Shown piece by piece: positions 8,722 to 16,689 of a stretch of 35,039 bases of DNA. A program made the position numbers and the translations under genes. The notes beneath the pieces are model-generated. The model made no database searches. It saw nothing but the letters and a program-made list of their open reading frames with translations, and had not been told where the DNA came from. The first letter of the stretch is position 1; every line of letters begins with the position of its first letter. Source of the stretch: Dehalococcoidia bacterium (GTDB lineage: Bacteria; Chloroflexota; Dehalococcoidia; Lucifugimonadales; Lucifugimonadaceae); the NCBI GenBank assembly GCA_028281895.1, contig JANQIZ010000232.1, forward strand, positions 1 to 35,039, written 5' to 3'.

Positions 8722-9647
8722 ACCTCTACAGACCGGGCTCTCTGTAGCAGTCCGGCTAATGTCGTTCCAAGAATGGCCTCACGGTCTCCATCGCTCACGA
8801 ACGTACAGTAGGTGCGGAACGCTTCGAGCGCGTGCCTGTGTGTCATCGCACTCGTGACCACCGGGTAATCTGATCCCCAGACCATCCTTGATCCAAATGC
8901 CCGGTAGACCTCTTCGTAGATCCACATCACGTCTATGAAAGGAAAATCCCAGGAGCGGTCAGGTTCGCTCATGTAATGGAACCCGGACAACTTCAGATGG
9001 ATGTTGGGGAGCTGTGCTGACTCGGTCACCTGCCGGATGTTTGCTTCCACACCGTCGCCGTACGCCCGCAGGCCTGACATGTGGTGGCACAGGATTGACA
9101 GTTCCGGGAATCTCTCTGCGACCCTGCGAATCATGGGCTGGTGCTGAGGCCCGCAGGCGATGCTTGCGATCATTCTGTTTTCCGAGGCTACCCGGAAGAA
9201 GTCCTGCCCATCCGGGCTTTCGAACCATGAAGCGTCATCTTCGCCAGCGATGTAGTGCGTGAACCCCTTCATTGGCCATCTACGCATCGCATCCGCGAGT
9301 CGCGATGCTGCGCCTGACACGTGGTAAGTCTCCGACCAGAACGAATCGACATCAGCGAACTGGTTCAGCCGGGTTGGATAGCGTCGAACGGCACTGGCCA
9401 CGTAGTCGTTGTTGTCGAAGTTCTGAAATATCTGCGCTGAGACGATCGTCGCCGCGTCCACACCATTCAGATCCATCTGGTCGATCAGCATCTCAGCCGA
9501 TCCGCGAGTCTCGGGATCGGGCACGGCAGGAAGGTATGGCCAATGCTGCCAGGCGTGGCAATGTGAATCGATGATCAACACTCTTGCTCCAGTTGCAGCG
9601 AGTTCAGCCAGGCGGCTGAACCAAGGAATGTAACGGCTCCGATACAC
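8718..9647 (-). CDS. Amidohydrolase family protein (amidohydrolase_2, TIM barrel)
   Basis: A protein of up to 309 residues, with a GTG start. IDSHCHAWQHWPYLP supplies the H-x-H metal motif at the first strand. ILCHHMSGLR gives a later conserved His, and WGSDYPV the conserved catalytic Asp near the C-terminus. The family includes metal-dependent decarboxylases and lactonases such as ACMSD and 2-pyrone-4,6-dicarboxylate hydrolase, so the substrate is probably a small organic acid or lactone, and the reaction cannot be fixed. The start is uncertain: GTG 9647 gives about 22 extra residues before the barrel, whereas GTG 9581 starts directly at VLIIDSHCH. It is divergent from the ammonium transporter gene with about 120 bases between them. 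Confidence 0.8.
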   Translation of the reverse strand: MYRSRYIPWFSRLAELAATGARVLIIDSHCHAWQHWPYLPAVPDPETRGSAEMLIDQMDLNGVDAATIVSAQIFQNFDNNDYVASAVRRYPTRLNQFADVDSFWSETYHVSGAASRLADAMRRWPMKGFTHYIAGEDDASWFESPDGQDFFRVASENRMIASIACGPQHQPMIRRVAERFPELSILCHHMSGLRAYGDGVEANIRQVTESAQLPNIHLKLSGFHYMSEPDRSWDFPFIDVMWIYEEVYRAFGSRMVWGSDYPVVTSAMTHRHALEAFRTYCTFVSDGDREAILGTTLAGLLQRARSVEV

Positions 9648-9769
9648 CGCCGAAACTTTTCTGAAACATCTTCCTCATAGTTTCGACGCTGGCAGTTTAT
9701 GCCCGGTGGTAACGGCAGGGCGTGGGTCCAGGCCGGGCGGGGACAGTTTCGAAGATTGGAGACGATGAT

Positions 9770-10972
9770 ATGGCTGAAGCTAACACCGCGTGGATACTTA
9801 TGGCATCTGCGCTTGTTCTGCTGATGACGCCGGGACTGGCGTTCTTCTATGGCGGACTTGTCAGGGAAAAGAACGTCGTCAGCACACTCATGTACAGCTT
9901 TGTATCGATGGGTGTTGTGAGCGTGATCTGGGTCCTGTGGGGCTATTCGCTCGCGTTTGAGGGCGGAAATGAATTTATTGGGACGCTCGATGCCCTGGGC
10001 ATGAAAGATGTCTCGTTCGAACCGGATGGAGACGGCATATCGCCGGCTCTCTTTGCGATCTTCCAGATGATGTTCGCCATCATCACGCCGGCCCTCATAA
10101 CCGGCGCGTTCGCAGAGCGCTTCAAATTCACCACTTACCTGGTGTTCCTGGTTCTCTGGATAACGCTGGTCTATGTGCCGGTTGCGCACTGGGTATGGCA
10201 CGGAGACGGCTGGATCTTCGGTATCGGCGCTGCTGACTTTGCGGGCGGAACCGTTGTTCACATCAACGCTGGTATCGCGGCGATTGTGGCTGCGCACCTT
10301 GTGGGACGCAGGCGCAACATCGAGCGTGGTGTTGAGCCGCACAACGTGCCATTTGTTCTGCTCGGCGCAGGGCTGCTCTGGTTCGGATGGTTCGGATTCA
10401 ACGCCGGTTCCGGACTGGCAGCAGACGGTGTCGCTGTAAGCGCCTTCCTGGTCACCAACACAGCGGCGGCGGTTGCCGGCCTGGTCTGGGTGATTGCTGA
10501 GTACCAGCAGAGCGGCAAGATGAGCGGTGTCGGCTTCGCAACAGGCGCAGTCGCTGGTCTTGTTGCCATCACTCCAGCGGCAGGATCTGTCGGCGTGATG
10601 GGCTCAATGGGAGTCGGGCTCGGAGCAGGTGTGCTCACCTACCTAGCGGTTCGCTACCGCCACCTTCTCAAAATCGACGATGCTCTTGAAGTGTTTGCAG
10701 TTCACGGTATCGGCGGAATCTGGGGAGCGCTTGCAACAGCGATCTTCGCAGTCGAAGTCGGTCTAGTGGAAGGCGAAGGCAGTCTCTTCTGGGCGAACCT
10801 GCGGGCCACCCTGGCCACGATCGCCTACTCAGGCTTGCTCACATTCGTCATCTTGAAGGTGCTGGACGTTGTGCCCGGACTTGGACTCAGGGCCGATGAG
10901 CCTGAAGAGGACGCCGGACTCGACATCTCGCTCCATGGCGAACGAGCGTACGTCTCAGATGGAGCAGACTAG
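9770..10972 (+). CDS. amtB: Ammonium transporter
   Basis: A 400-residue membrane protein of the Amt/Rh family that conducts ammonium across the inner membrane. The first helix is followed by the family signature TPGLAFFYGGLVREKNVVS. The twin-histidine pore residues are visible in TVVHINAGIAAIVAAH and EVFAVHGIGGIWGAL. About eleven hydrophobic segments are present. ATG 9770 is chosen because GGAG lies 8 bases upstream and the first helix then begins at the normal place. The product starts MAEANTAWILMAS with no long signal peptide. A PII regulator gene follows 112 bases downstream, the common glnK-amtB partnership in which PII plugs the transporter when nitrogen is sufficient. Confidence 0.95.
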   Translation: MAEANTAWILMASALVLLMTPGLAFFYGGLVREKNVVSTLMYSFVSMGVVSVIWVLWGYSLAFEGGNEFIGTLDALGMKDVSFEPDGDGISPALFAIFQMMFAIITPALITGAFAERFKFTTYLVFLVLWITLVYVPVAHWVWHGDGWIFGIGAADFAGGTVVHINAGIAAIVAAHLVGRRRNIERGVEPHNVPFVLLGAGLLWFGWFGFNAGSGLAADGVAVSAFLVTNTAAAVAGLVWVIAEYQQSGKMSGVGFATGAVAGLVAITPAAGSVGVMGSMGVGLGAGVLTYLAVRYRHLLKIDDALEVFAVHGIGGIWGALATAIFAVEVGLVEGEGSLFWANLRATLATIAYSGLLTFVILKVLDVVPGLGLRADEPEEDAGLDISLHGERAYVSDGAD

Positions 10973-10989
10973 CCATTAAGGCAATGAAG

Positions 10990-11024
10990 CGGGCGGCCTG
11001 GGGCCAAACGGCACGGGCCGCCCG
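10990..11024. promoter_or_regulatory. Intercistronic hairpin between amtB and the PII gene
   Basis: CGGGCGGCC (10990-10998) and GGCCGCCCG (11016-11024) form a perfect 9-bp stem around a 17-base loop. No T run follows, so an mRNA-processing or partial-termination role, lowering PII expression relative to the transporter or the reverse, is more likely than full termination. Confidence 0.5.
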
Positions 11025-11084
11025 GCATAGAATCCCTGCGGGCCAATGCCAACGGTCCGCATATCGAGAAAGTGGGATGATCAA

Positions 11085-11438
11085 ATGATCAAGATCGAGG
11101 CCATAGTACGGCCAGAGCGCATTGGAGCAGTAGTCGACGCGCTGGATTCAGTCGGTTGCGGTGGCTACAACTACGTCAACGTGACTGGACGCGGTCAGCA
11201 GCAGGGCATTGAGGTCTTCACGGGCCGAGGTGCTTCTACCACACGCCGAACGGCTCTGCCAAAGGTGATGGTCGCCACGGTTGTGGCTGACGAGAAGAAG
11301 GAAGGGGTTGTCCAGGCCATCATCGGCGCCGCGAGGTCCGAAGATGAGGGCAACATCGGTGACGGGAAGATCTTCGTGACACCCGTGACCGAGGTGATCA
11401 GGGTCAGAACAGGCGAGAGAGACGCCGAGGCTCTGTAG
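11085..11438 (+). CDS. PII nitrogen regulatory protein without the T-loop tyrosine
   Basis: A 117-residue PII signal protein. MIKIEAIVRPERIGAVVDAL is the classical first strand and helix. The B-loop is GNIGDGKIFVTPVTEVIRVRTGE, with the conserved GDGKIF and the two Arg of the ATP/2-oxoglutarate site. The T-loop (GRGQQQGIEVFTGRGASTTRRTALPK) lacks the tyrosine that is uridylylated in proteobacterial GlnB/GlnK, so control by GlnD-type uridylylation is unlikely. Ligand binding alone, or another modification, would have to do. ATG 11085 is chosen over 11046 because the beta strand must begin there; a GTGGGA precedes it. It is paired with amtB, so inhibition of the transporter is the expected role. 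Confidence 0.9.
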   Translation: MIKIEAIVRPERIGAVVDALDSVGCGGYNYVNVTGRGQQQGIEVFTGRGASTTRRTALPKVMVATVVADEKKEGVVQAIIGAARSEDEGNIGDGKIFVTPVTEVIRVRTGERDAEAL

Positions 11439-11485
11439 ATAGCGAAGCTGCACAAGCCTGTTTTAAGGTTTGGAGAGCAATAAGA

Positions 11486-11539
11486 CGCCCGGCGAGGTGG
11501 CGCACACTGGTGCGAACCGCTTCGCCGGGCGCACTTTTT
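11486..11539 (+). terminator. Rho-independent terminator after the PII gene
   Basis: CGCCCGGCGA (11486-11495) pairs perfectly with TCGCCGGGCG (11522-11531). The stem continues inward with GGT/ACC and GCGCAC/GTGCG around an ACTG loop. TTTTT ends it at 11535-11539. It closes the amtB-PII unit and insulates it from the tRNA cluster. Confidence 0.85.
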
Positions 11540-11553
11540 GACCCTGATGCCGT

Positions 11554-11582
11554 TTGTCCGCATCTGTCGTGGGCTGTAGAAT
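11554..11582 (+). promoter_or_regulatory. Sigma-70-type promoter for the tRNA cluster
   Basis: TTGTCC (11554-11559) and TAGAAT (11577-11582) are spaced by exactly 17 bases and match the -35 and -10 consensus at 4/6 and 5/6 positions. Transcription would start near 11589, about 60 bases before the first tRNA and just after the upstream terminator. Based on consensus similarity only. Confidence 0.5.
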
Positions 11583-11651
11583 CGGTACTTGCGGATTCTC
11601 GGAGCGATCAGCCTGATGAATGCCCGGTAGTGGATGAGCGGGTTTGACCGT

Positions 11652-11727
11652 AGGTGCGTAGCTCAGTTGGAAGAGCACCGGTCTCCAAAACCGGCGGTCG
11701 GGGGTTCGAGTCCCTCCGCACCTGCCA
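11652..11727 (+). tRNA. tRNA-Trp (CCA)
   Basis: Acceptor AGGTGCG pairs with CGCACCT over 7 bp. The anticodon arm CCGGT-CTCCAAA-ACCGG shows anticodon CCA. The T arm is GGGGG-TTCGAGT-CCCTC with mostly paired ends. The discriminator is G and the 3' CCA is encoded. First gene of a three-tRNA cluster. Confidence 0.95.
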
Positions 11728-11775
11728 TGCCACTCCCTCGGTGGCGCTGTGTGGCGGAGAGTCTGCAATGGCATC

Positions 11776-11862
11776 GCCGAGGTGCTGAAATTGGTAGACA
11801 GGCAACGTTGAGGGCGTTGTGTCCTTATGGGCGTGCGGGTTCGAGTCCCGCCCTCGGCACCA
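11776..11862 (+). tRNA. tRNA-Leu (GAG)
   Basis: Acceptor GCCGAGG pairs with CCTCGGC. The anticodon arm CAACG-TTGAGGG-CGTTG shows anticodon GAG. A variable arm longer than normal (TGTCCTTATGGGCG) marks it as class II. T arm TGCGGG-TTCGAGT-CCCGC; discriminator A with CCA encoded. It lies 48 bases after tRNA-Trp. Confidence 0.95.
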
Positions 11863-11907
11863 GCAGAACGCTGGTGAACAGGCACTTAGTATGTGCCGAT
11901 CTTGCTG

Positions 11908-11981
11908 GGCGACGTGGCCGAGAGGCAAGGCAGAGGACTGCAAATCCTCGTACGGCGGTTCGAGTCCGCCCGTCGCCTCCA
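11908..11981 (+). tRNA. tRNA-Cys (GCA)
   Basis: Acceptor GGCGACG pairs with CGTCGCC. The anticodon arm GAGGA-CTGCAAA-TCCTC shows anticodon GCA. T arm GGCGG-TTCGAGT-CCGCC; discriminator T with CCA encoded. The following protein gene begins only 10 bases downstream. Confidence 0.95.
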
Positions 11982-11991
11982 CTTCTTTCTG

Positions 11992-12582
11992 ATGTCAGTT
12001 ACTGGCCCGCGTACTCTCCCTAGAGTCTTTGTTATTGGGTGCTCAGGCTCCGGCAAGACGACGATCGCGCGTCGTATCTCGGACCGATTTGACGTGCCTC
12101 TGCACGAGCTGGATTTCCTTGCCTGGGATAGAGAAAGCGATGGCTCGCTACTTCCGCGCGAAGAACGGATCAAGATCGCCAACTCAATTTCAGACAGCGA
12201 CGGCTGGGTAGCCGAAGGGATCTACCTTGGATGGACCGGAGCGCTAATGGAGCGAGCGGATCTGATCGTGTGGACCGACGTTCGGATGACAGTAGCGCTC
12301 TGGAGGATTTTCTGGAGACATATCAAAGCTGAACTGCGTCGGAACAATCGCTTTCCAGGCTGGCGCAGGTTGTTCAGGTTCATGCGATTAGTCGCGGATC
12401 AGTATCGTGATCGTTCAGACGTGTTTCAACCGCCTGATGTCCCGATCAGCCCCGCCAATATCGAACAGGCCGTTGCGCCGTTCAATTACAAACTGATGCG
12501 CGGCTCCGGCGGTGCCTTCTATGCCGAGGTGATTCACAGGCTGGAGCAGCTATCGCTACTCAAGAACCGCCGAGAGCTGTAG
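11992..12582 (+). CDS. P-loop nucleoside/nucleotide kinase-like protein (adenylate kinase/FlaR-like)
   Basis: A 196-residue P-loop NTPase. RVFVIGCSGSGKTTIARRI is a Walker A motif near the N-terminus. PLHELDFLAWD, a later WVAEGIYLGW and DLIVWTDVRMTVALWRIF fit the small adenylate-kinase-like proteins annotated as 'DNA topology modulation protein FlaR' and relatives, whose true function is not settled. Probably it transfers a phosphate to a nucleotide or other small substrate (family knowledge, not proven). The track start at 11893 lies inside tRNA-Cys. ATG 11992 is the first plausible start, 10 bases after the tRNA, with no good RBS, so the tRNA transcript may be processed to give a nearly leaderless mRNA. 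The 3' end overlaps the convergent CAP gene by 27 bases. Confidence 0.75.
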   Translation: MSVTGPRTLPRVFVIGCSGSGKTTIARRISDRFDVPLHELDFLAWDRESDGSLLPREERIKIANSISDSDGWVAEGIYLGWTGALMERADLIVWTDVRMTVALWRIFWRHIKAELRRNNRFPGWRRLFRFMRLVADQYRDRSDVFQPPDVPISPANIEQAVAPFNYKLMRGSGGAFYAEVIHRLEQLSLLKNRREL

Positions 12583-13656
12583 GAGAATGCCGCTGCTCTG
12601 TCCGTTGCCTGCGTCTTCGAACAGCGTGACCGTGTAGATGCCCGGCTCAGTAGCGAACTCGGCAAGATCAGCCGTGATTTCCAGGTCGCCGCCAGATTCC
12701 ACCCAGCTGTCTGCGACCACCACATTGTCAGGCAGGTTCAGGTAACGGCTTCCGGGTTGTGCTGGCGGCAGAATCTGCACTAGAGGCTCTCCGCAAGACT
12801 CAGAGAAACCGCCGCCGACGCAGTACGTCTTGAGCGTCTCGATCTCTGCGCCGGTGCGAGGCTCTGGCACTGGCTCGTAGTGAACCTGGATGGTCGGGAA
12901 GATCGCCACGCCATCAGCGTTAAGATCGGCCCGGATTCGGAGATCGGACCCGTCGAACCATGGAGCTCGCGGCGCAGAGACGTCTCCGCCCTCGAAGTGC
13001 TGAACGAGCGAGAGAAACTGATCTGTGTAGGCGACCCCGATGTTCACCTTGCGATGTCCCGGGTTGAGGATGTTCAACCTGTGCCGCCAGTCTGACCCCG
13101 CATCGTCGTAGACCATGGCGTGGTGCAGGCGCTGGATGTCGACAGTCGGATTGACCTTCTCGCAGGTCACATGCTCTTCTGTGCAGAGCTCGTTGTACTC
13201 AGCCTCTGAAAACCCGGTGCGAGCCGCGTTCTCGGAAACGTAGCTGGTTCCGCCTGTGGTGCTGTAGACCATGTATGGCTTGCGTCCGTCTCGCCACCAG
13301 TGACCGAGGTAGAGACCGGCTACCATGTCGTCGGCGTGGAGCTGTGCTGCGGTGTTGTCTCCGAGTTCGACAGGCTCTAGTCCATGCAGCCTGCGGTCCT
13401 CGTTGATGTAGTCAAGCGCAAGTAGCTTCAACTCGTCGTTGGTCAGATCATCACCAGTGACCGTAACGCCGGCAGGGTTTCCGGATTCTGGCGAAGGCGT
13501 GCCTGTTAGGGCCGGAGATGCAATGACCGGATCGGGCACTGAAACCTTAGTGGTAGGAGAGTTGAACTCGCGGACGTAATCGGCCAGTGCGGGATACTGG
13601 ACTACCGCAACGAGAGCGAAGAACGACAGCACGGCTATGCTGGTTCGCAGTGACAA
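12556..13656 (-). CDS. Secreted CAP (SCP/PR1)-domain protein
   Basis: A 366-residue exported protein with a signal peptide (SLRTSIAVLSFFALVAVVQYPALA) and a TTG start. After a short linker, residues about 70-210 form a CAP/SCP domain: LLALDYINEDRRLHGLEPV, LHADDMVAGLYLGHW, YVSENAARTGFSEAEY and WRHRLNILNPGHRKVNIGVAY are the usual helix and strand motifs, including the His and Glu pair of the CAP cavity. The C-terminal 150 residues are beta-rich, resembling an Ig-like or pre-peptidase type domain (TADLAEFATEPGIYTVTLFE). Bacterial CAP proteins act outside the cell, but a molecular function is rarely known. It is divergent from the M24 gene, with an imperfect inverted repeat (13726-13734 and 13758-13767) in the 182-base gap. 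Confidence 0.85.
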   Translation of the reverse strand: MSLRTSIAVLSFFALVAVVQYPALADYVREFNSPTTKVSVPDPVIASPALTGTPSPESGNPAGVTVTGDDLTNDELKLLALDYINEDRRLHGLEPVELGDNTAAQLHADDMVAGLYLGHWWRDGRKPYMVYSTTGGTSYVSENAARTGFSEAEYNELCTEEHVTCEKVNPTVDIQRLHHAMVYDDAGSDWRHRLNILNPGHRKVNIGVAYTDQFLSLVQHFEGGDVSAPRAPWFDGSDLRIRADLNADGVAIFPTIQVHYEPVPEPRTGAEIETLKTYCVGGGFSESCGEPLVQILPPAQPGSRYLNLPDNVVVADSWVESGGDLEITADLAEFATEPGIYTVTLFEDAGNGQSSGILLQLSAVLE

Positions 13657-13838
13657 CTCAACTCTCTCGTTCTGACTGGATGTATCTCAGAAGCGGGGCG
13701 GAACGGGATATCTCGCCGCTAATTACCCCATCGTCTGAAGTGTCTCAGTTGAACAATACGATCGGGGTGTGGGTGGGAGTGAGTTAAGTTTGGGCGGATG
13801 GCACGGCAGCAGATCCCGGTAGCAGGAATAGCGTTGAC

Positions 13839-15032
13839 ATGCAGCTGGTAGACAGAGAGAAAGCCACCCACCTGATGCAGTCGCAGGGGATCGATCTCCT
13901 CCTGGCCTCATCGAAGCACGGCGTCGGCTATCTGGCCGACTACTGGCATCCAGTCAGCGATGACTACTACCTGCTCTGGTCTGTTGACGCTACCCACAAG
14001 ACGTTCGCCGGGCTTGGCGCTGACCCTGCAATGGAGCCGTTTCTTGTCGCCGGAGCATCAGAACAGACAACGGTTTTGATCATGGACCCGTGGATCAAGG
14101 ATCGTCGATTCTGGGGTCCGGGCTACTACATCCAGACCTGGGACGATCCGCTCGATGCAGACCCGGATCCCAGTGACCCGATGAAGGTGGTTGCAGAGGC
14201 GCTGAGTGAGCGAGGATTTTCGGCAGGGACGGTAGCGATTGAGAAGAGATTTCTCGGCCTGCGATATGTCGAAGCTCTGCAGCGGTACTTGCCGAACCTG
14301 ACTCTCGTCGACGCGGAAGATGTTCTCTGGCAGTTGCGCATGGTCAAGTGCGAAGAAGAGCGCCGACGATTGCGCGAGGCGTGTCTGCTCACAGGGAGCG
14401 CATGGCTGAAGACCGTCCAGTCAGCAGAAACAGGAATGACGCAGCCTGAACTGCAGCGCATCTTCGTGAAGCACTGCATGGATGAAGGGCTGGAGTACGA
14501 GCGGGCATACGTGATATTCGGCCCTGCAGGCGTGAGTCTGATCAATGGATCACCTGCTAGTGGCAGCATCGAGCTTGAGCCGGGCATGTTCATCAGGATC
14601 GATGCCCAGGCCAAGTCGGAAGGCTACGTGTGCAACCTTTCACGTGTTGTCGCTCACGGGGATGTCAACGACGCCATGGCGATCGCGCATTCAAGAGAAC
14701 GCCAACTGATTCTCGATCTGATTCCCGAACTGAAGCCTGGAGTTGCGGTGGCTGATATCCGCCGCCGTGAGCTGGAGCTTTACGAGCAGCTTGGCGAGCC
14801 GCCACTTGTTCCATATACGGGGCACGGAGTTGGGCGAGTCGTTCATGAGCCTCCGTATATGGCTCTGAACGATCCGACGGTTCTACAGCCCGGGATGAGT
14901 GTGACTCTTGAGCCTCACATCATGTATTCGGGGAATGGCGACATCTTTGTTGGCATGGAAGATCACTTCTTGATCACGGACTACGGCGCGGAGTGGCTGA
15001 CCGAGAGCGCTCCGATGGACCTGCACGTGTGA
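13839..15032 (+). CDS. M24-family (Xaa-Pro peptidase/creatinase-like) protein with an altered metal ligand
   Basis: A 397-residue pita-bread-fold protein. Residues 1-160 are the creatinase N-terminal type domain and the rest the catalytic-type domain. Expected metal ligands are Asp, Asp, His, Glu, Glu. The first Asp is in MFIRIDAQAKSEGYVCN, but the second position, 11 residues later in the usual GYxxD, is Asn (codon AAC). The His is in TGHGVGRVVHEPPY, and the two Glu are in VTLEPHIM and FVGMEDHFLI. One of five ligands is therefore replaced. Either it binds one metal or it is a creatinase-like, non-peptidase M24 protein. The start is the track ATG. It is probably cytoplasmic, as no signal peptide is seen. 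Confidence 0.85.
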   Translation: MQLVDREKATHLMQSQGIDLLLASSKHGVGYLADYWHPVSDDYYLLWSVDATHKTFAGLGADPAMEPFLVAGASEQTTVLIMDPWIKDRRFWGPGYYIQTWDDPLDADPDPSDPMKVVAEALSERGFSAGTVAIEKRFLGLRYVEALQRYLPNLTLVDAEDVLWQLRMVKCEEERRRLREACLLTGSAWLKTVQSAETGMTQPELQRIFVKHCMDEGLEYERAYVIFGPAGVSLINGSPASGSIELEPGMFIRIDAQAKSEGYVCNLSRVVAHGDVNDAMAIAHSRERQLILDLIPELKPGVAVADIRRRELELYEQLGEPPLVPYTGHGVGRVVHEPPYMALNDPTVLQPGMSVTLEPHIMYSGNGDIFVGMEDHFLITDYGAEWLTESAPMDLHV

Positions 15033-15149
15033 CTCCGGTTGCGTGCCGAATCAGCAACGTCACACTCGAATCACACCGGACTTTAGGTCTCTAAGGCCGC
15101 CTGGCGCACACGATGTATTGATCCCAAAAGTCTTGCCAGGAGTTCACCA

Positions 15150-15377
15150 ATGCCATATCTCTACCGAAATCGACCGGTGAAACTCACGCCTTACCCGTCC
15201 TACGCAGAGAGCGAAGTCGAGATTGACGAGTGTCCCAATTGCAGGGACACGCGTATCTCGAAAACACCGCGTCGGAAAGGCGGACCTTCGAACTTCCAGT
15301 GCAATAACTGCGGATTTAGGTCCAGCTATGACCAGCTAGCCCGCGCTCACTGGATGCTTGGCCACGTAGCGGTTTAG
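15150..15377 (+). CDS. Small zinc-ribbon protein
   Basis: A 75-residue protein with two Cys pairs, DECPNCRDTR and FQCNNCGFRS, spaced 26 residues apart, a typical four-Cys zinc ribbon. The N-terminal PYLYRNRPVKLTPYPSYAE is not recognised. AGGAG 7-8 bases before ATG 15150 supports the start. It could bind nucleic acid or be a protein-interaction ribbon, and no specific function is assigned. It converges with the YCII gene, with 21 bases between stops. Confidence 0.75.
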   Translation: MPYLYRNRPVKLTPYPSYAESEVEIDECPNCRDTRISKTPRRKGGPSNFQCNNCGFRSSYDQLARAHWMLGHVAV

Positions 15378-15398
15378 GCCAGTCTGGCCAAACGGGCT

Positions 15399-15749
15399 CT
15401 ACTCGAACTCCATCAGCGGCCTGACTTCAACCGAGCCACCTTCGGCAATCGGCATAGTCCTGGCAGCCTCAGCCGCCTCTTCCCACGAGTTCACATTCAG
15501 TATGTAGAACCCGCCGAACTGCTCCTTCGTCTCGGCAAACGGACCATCTGTAATGGTCGACTGACCGCCGCTTATCCTCACCGTATGCGCCGTGCTGGTT
15601 GGCTGGAGCGCATCACCAGCCAGCATCGTTCCGGAGTTTCGGAGTCCTTCTGTGTAAGCGAACCATGCGCCCATGTTCTCCTGCATGGCCTGTTCGTTCA
15701 TCTGGCCGCGCGCAGCCTCGTTCGAGTAGATCAACAGTGCGAATCTCAT
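15399..15749 (-). CDS. YCII-related (DGPF-type) domain protein
   Basis: A 116-residue protein of the YCII-related dimeric alpha/beta barrel group. MRFALLIYSNEAA is the first strand. The conserved TITDGPFAETKEQFGGFYILN contains the D-G-P-F motif with the family's Asp/His-type active-site region, and SWEEAAEAARTMP is the usual amphipathic helix before the closing PLMEFE. Many homologs sit beside ECF sigma factors, but none is here. The function is unknown; enzymes of this fold handle small organic substrates. ATG 15749 is better than 15764: GGAGGA lies 5 bases upstream. Confidence 0.85.
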   Translation of the reverse strand: MRFALLIYSNEAARGQMNEQAMQENMGAWFAYTEGLRNSGTMLAGDALQPTSTAHTVRISGGQSTITDGPFAETKEQFGGFYILNVNSWEEAAEAARTMPIAEGGSVEVRPLMEFE

Positions 15750-16010
15750 CGCTTCCTCCAGCATTCATAGCCCTTGTCGATTCAACCATCACTCTTAACG
15801 ACGGCTGACCGGCCCTTCATTCGACATGTTCCAGCGCGTTGTCGCCGAATTTCTGGGGATTCTAGTCCGTTGAGAGATGGCGCTGCAGTTTCTGGCATTC
15901 GGCGCCTCGTGTTCGCAATCGTTCTGTAGACTCGATGCATCTTAGTGAGCGTGAGAGCGGCAGGATTCGATCTGTCGCCCTAAAACACCATTCGGTCAAG
16001 AGGACAAGAA

Positions 16011-16646
16011 ATGGCACTTCTACTCGGCGACAAAGTTCCGAACTTCCAGCAGGATTCGACCGACGGCACGATCGATCTCTACGAGTTCCTGGGTGACAGC
16101 TGGGGCGTGCTGTTCTCCCATCCTGCCGACTACACACCTGTGTGCACCACTGAACTGGGCACAGTGGCGGGAATGAAAGGCGAATTCGATCGTCGAAACG
16201 TCAAAGTCATTGGGCTCAGCGTGGACGAGTTGTCGAACCACCCGGGGTGGGTCAAGGACATCGAAGAGACTCAGAGTGTCAAGATGAACTTTCCGATACT
16301 TGCCGATGGCGACAGGTCTGTCTCGTCAAAGTACGACATGATCCAGGCAGACGGAACGAACATGACCGTGCGATCTGTCTTCATCATCGACCCGAACAAA
16401 ACCTTGCGTTTGACGCTCACTTACCCGGCCTCGACCGGTCGCAACTTTGCCGAGATCCTGCGGGTGATCGATTCGCTTCAACTGACTGACAACTACAAGG
16501 TCGCCACTCCCGCCAACTGGCGAGACGGCGATGACGTAGTTGTTCTGCCCGCGGTCTCAGATGAGGAGGCGGAGGAGCTGTTCTCATCAAAGGGGATCGA
16601 CCGGCAGAAGCCGTATCTGCGAATCACTCCGCAGCCAAACAAGTAG
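16011..16646 (+). CDS. 1-Cys peroxiredoxin (Prx6 class)
   Basis: A 211-residue thiol peroxidase that reduces hydrogen peroxide and alkyl peroxides. The peroxidatic Cys lies in FSHPADYTPVCTTELG, the P-x3-T/S-x2-C motif, and the resolving Cys of 2-Cys types is absent, as in the Prx6 group. SVDELSNHPGWVKDIEE and the C-terminal LTDNYKVATPANWRDGDDVVV are class features. GAGGA 7-8 bases before ATG 16011 supports the start. About 240 bases upstream are free of genes and presumably carry the promoter, but I could not recognise a PerR- or OxyR-like site. Confidence 0.93.
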   Translation: MALLLGDKVPNFQQDSTDGTIDLYEFLGDSWGVLFSHPADYTPVCTTELGTVAGMKGEFDRRNVKVIGLSVDELSNHPGWVKDIEETQSVKMNFPILADGDRSVSSKYDMIQADGTNMTVRSVFIIDPNKTLRLTLTYPASTGRNFAEILRVIDSLQLTDNYKVATPANWRDGDDVVVLPAVSDEEAEELFSSKGIDRQKPYLRITPQPNK

Positions 16647-16654
16647 TGTCGGAT

Positions 16655-16689
16655 GGCCGCTCCGAATTGACCTACCAGCCGGAGCGGCC
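16655..16689. terminator. Hairpin at the prx/mtnP convergence
   Basis: GGCCGCTCCG (16655-16664) and CGGAGCGGCC (16680-16689) form a perfect 10-bp stem with a 15-base loop. It lies just after the peroxiredoxin stop and covers the last codons of the convergent MTA phosphorylase gene. No T run is seen on either strand, so it may be a bidirectional, non-classical terminator or an mRNA end-protecting hairpin. Confidence 0.5.

Noticed and set aside
11608-11982. Minus-strand ORFs over 11463-12182
   Set aside because: They run antisense to three tRNA genes and have the low-complexity RRDSNPRP-type translation typical of reversed tRNA sequence.
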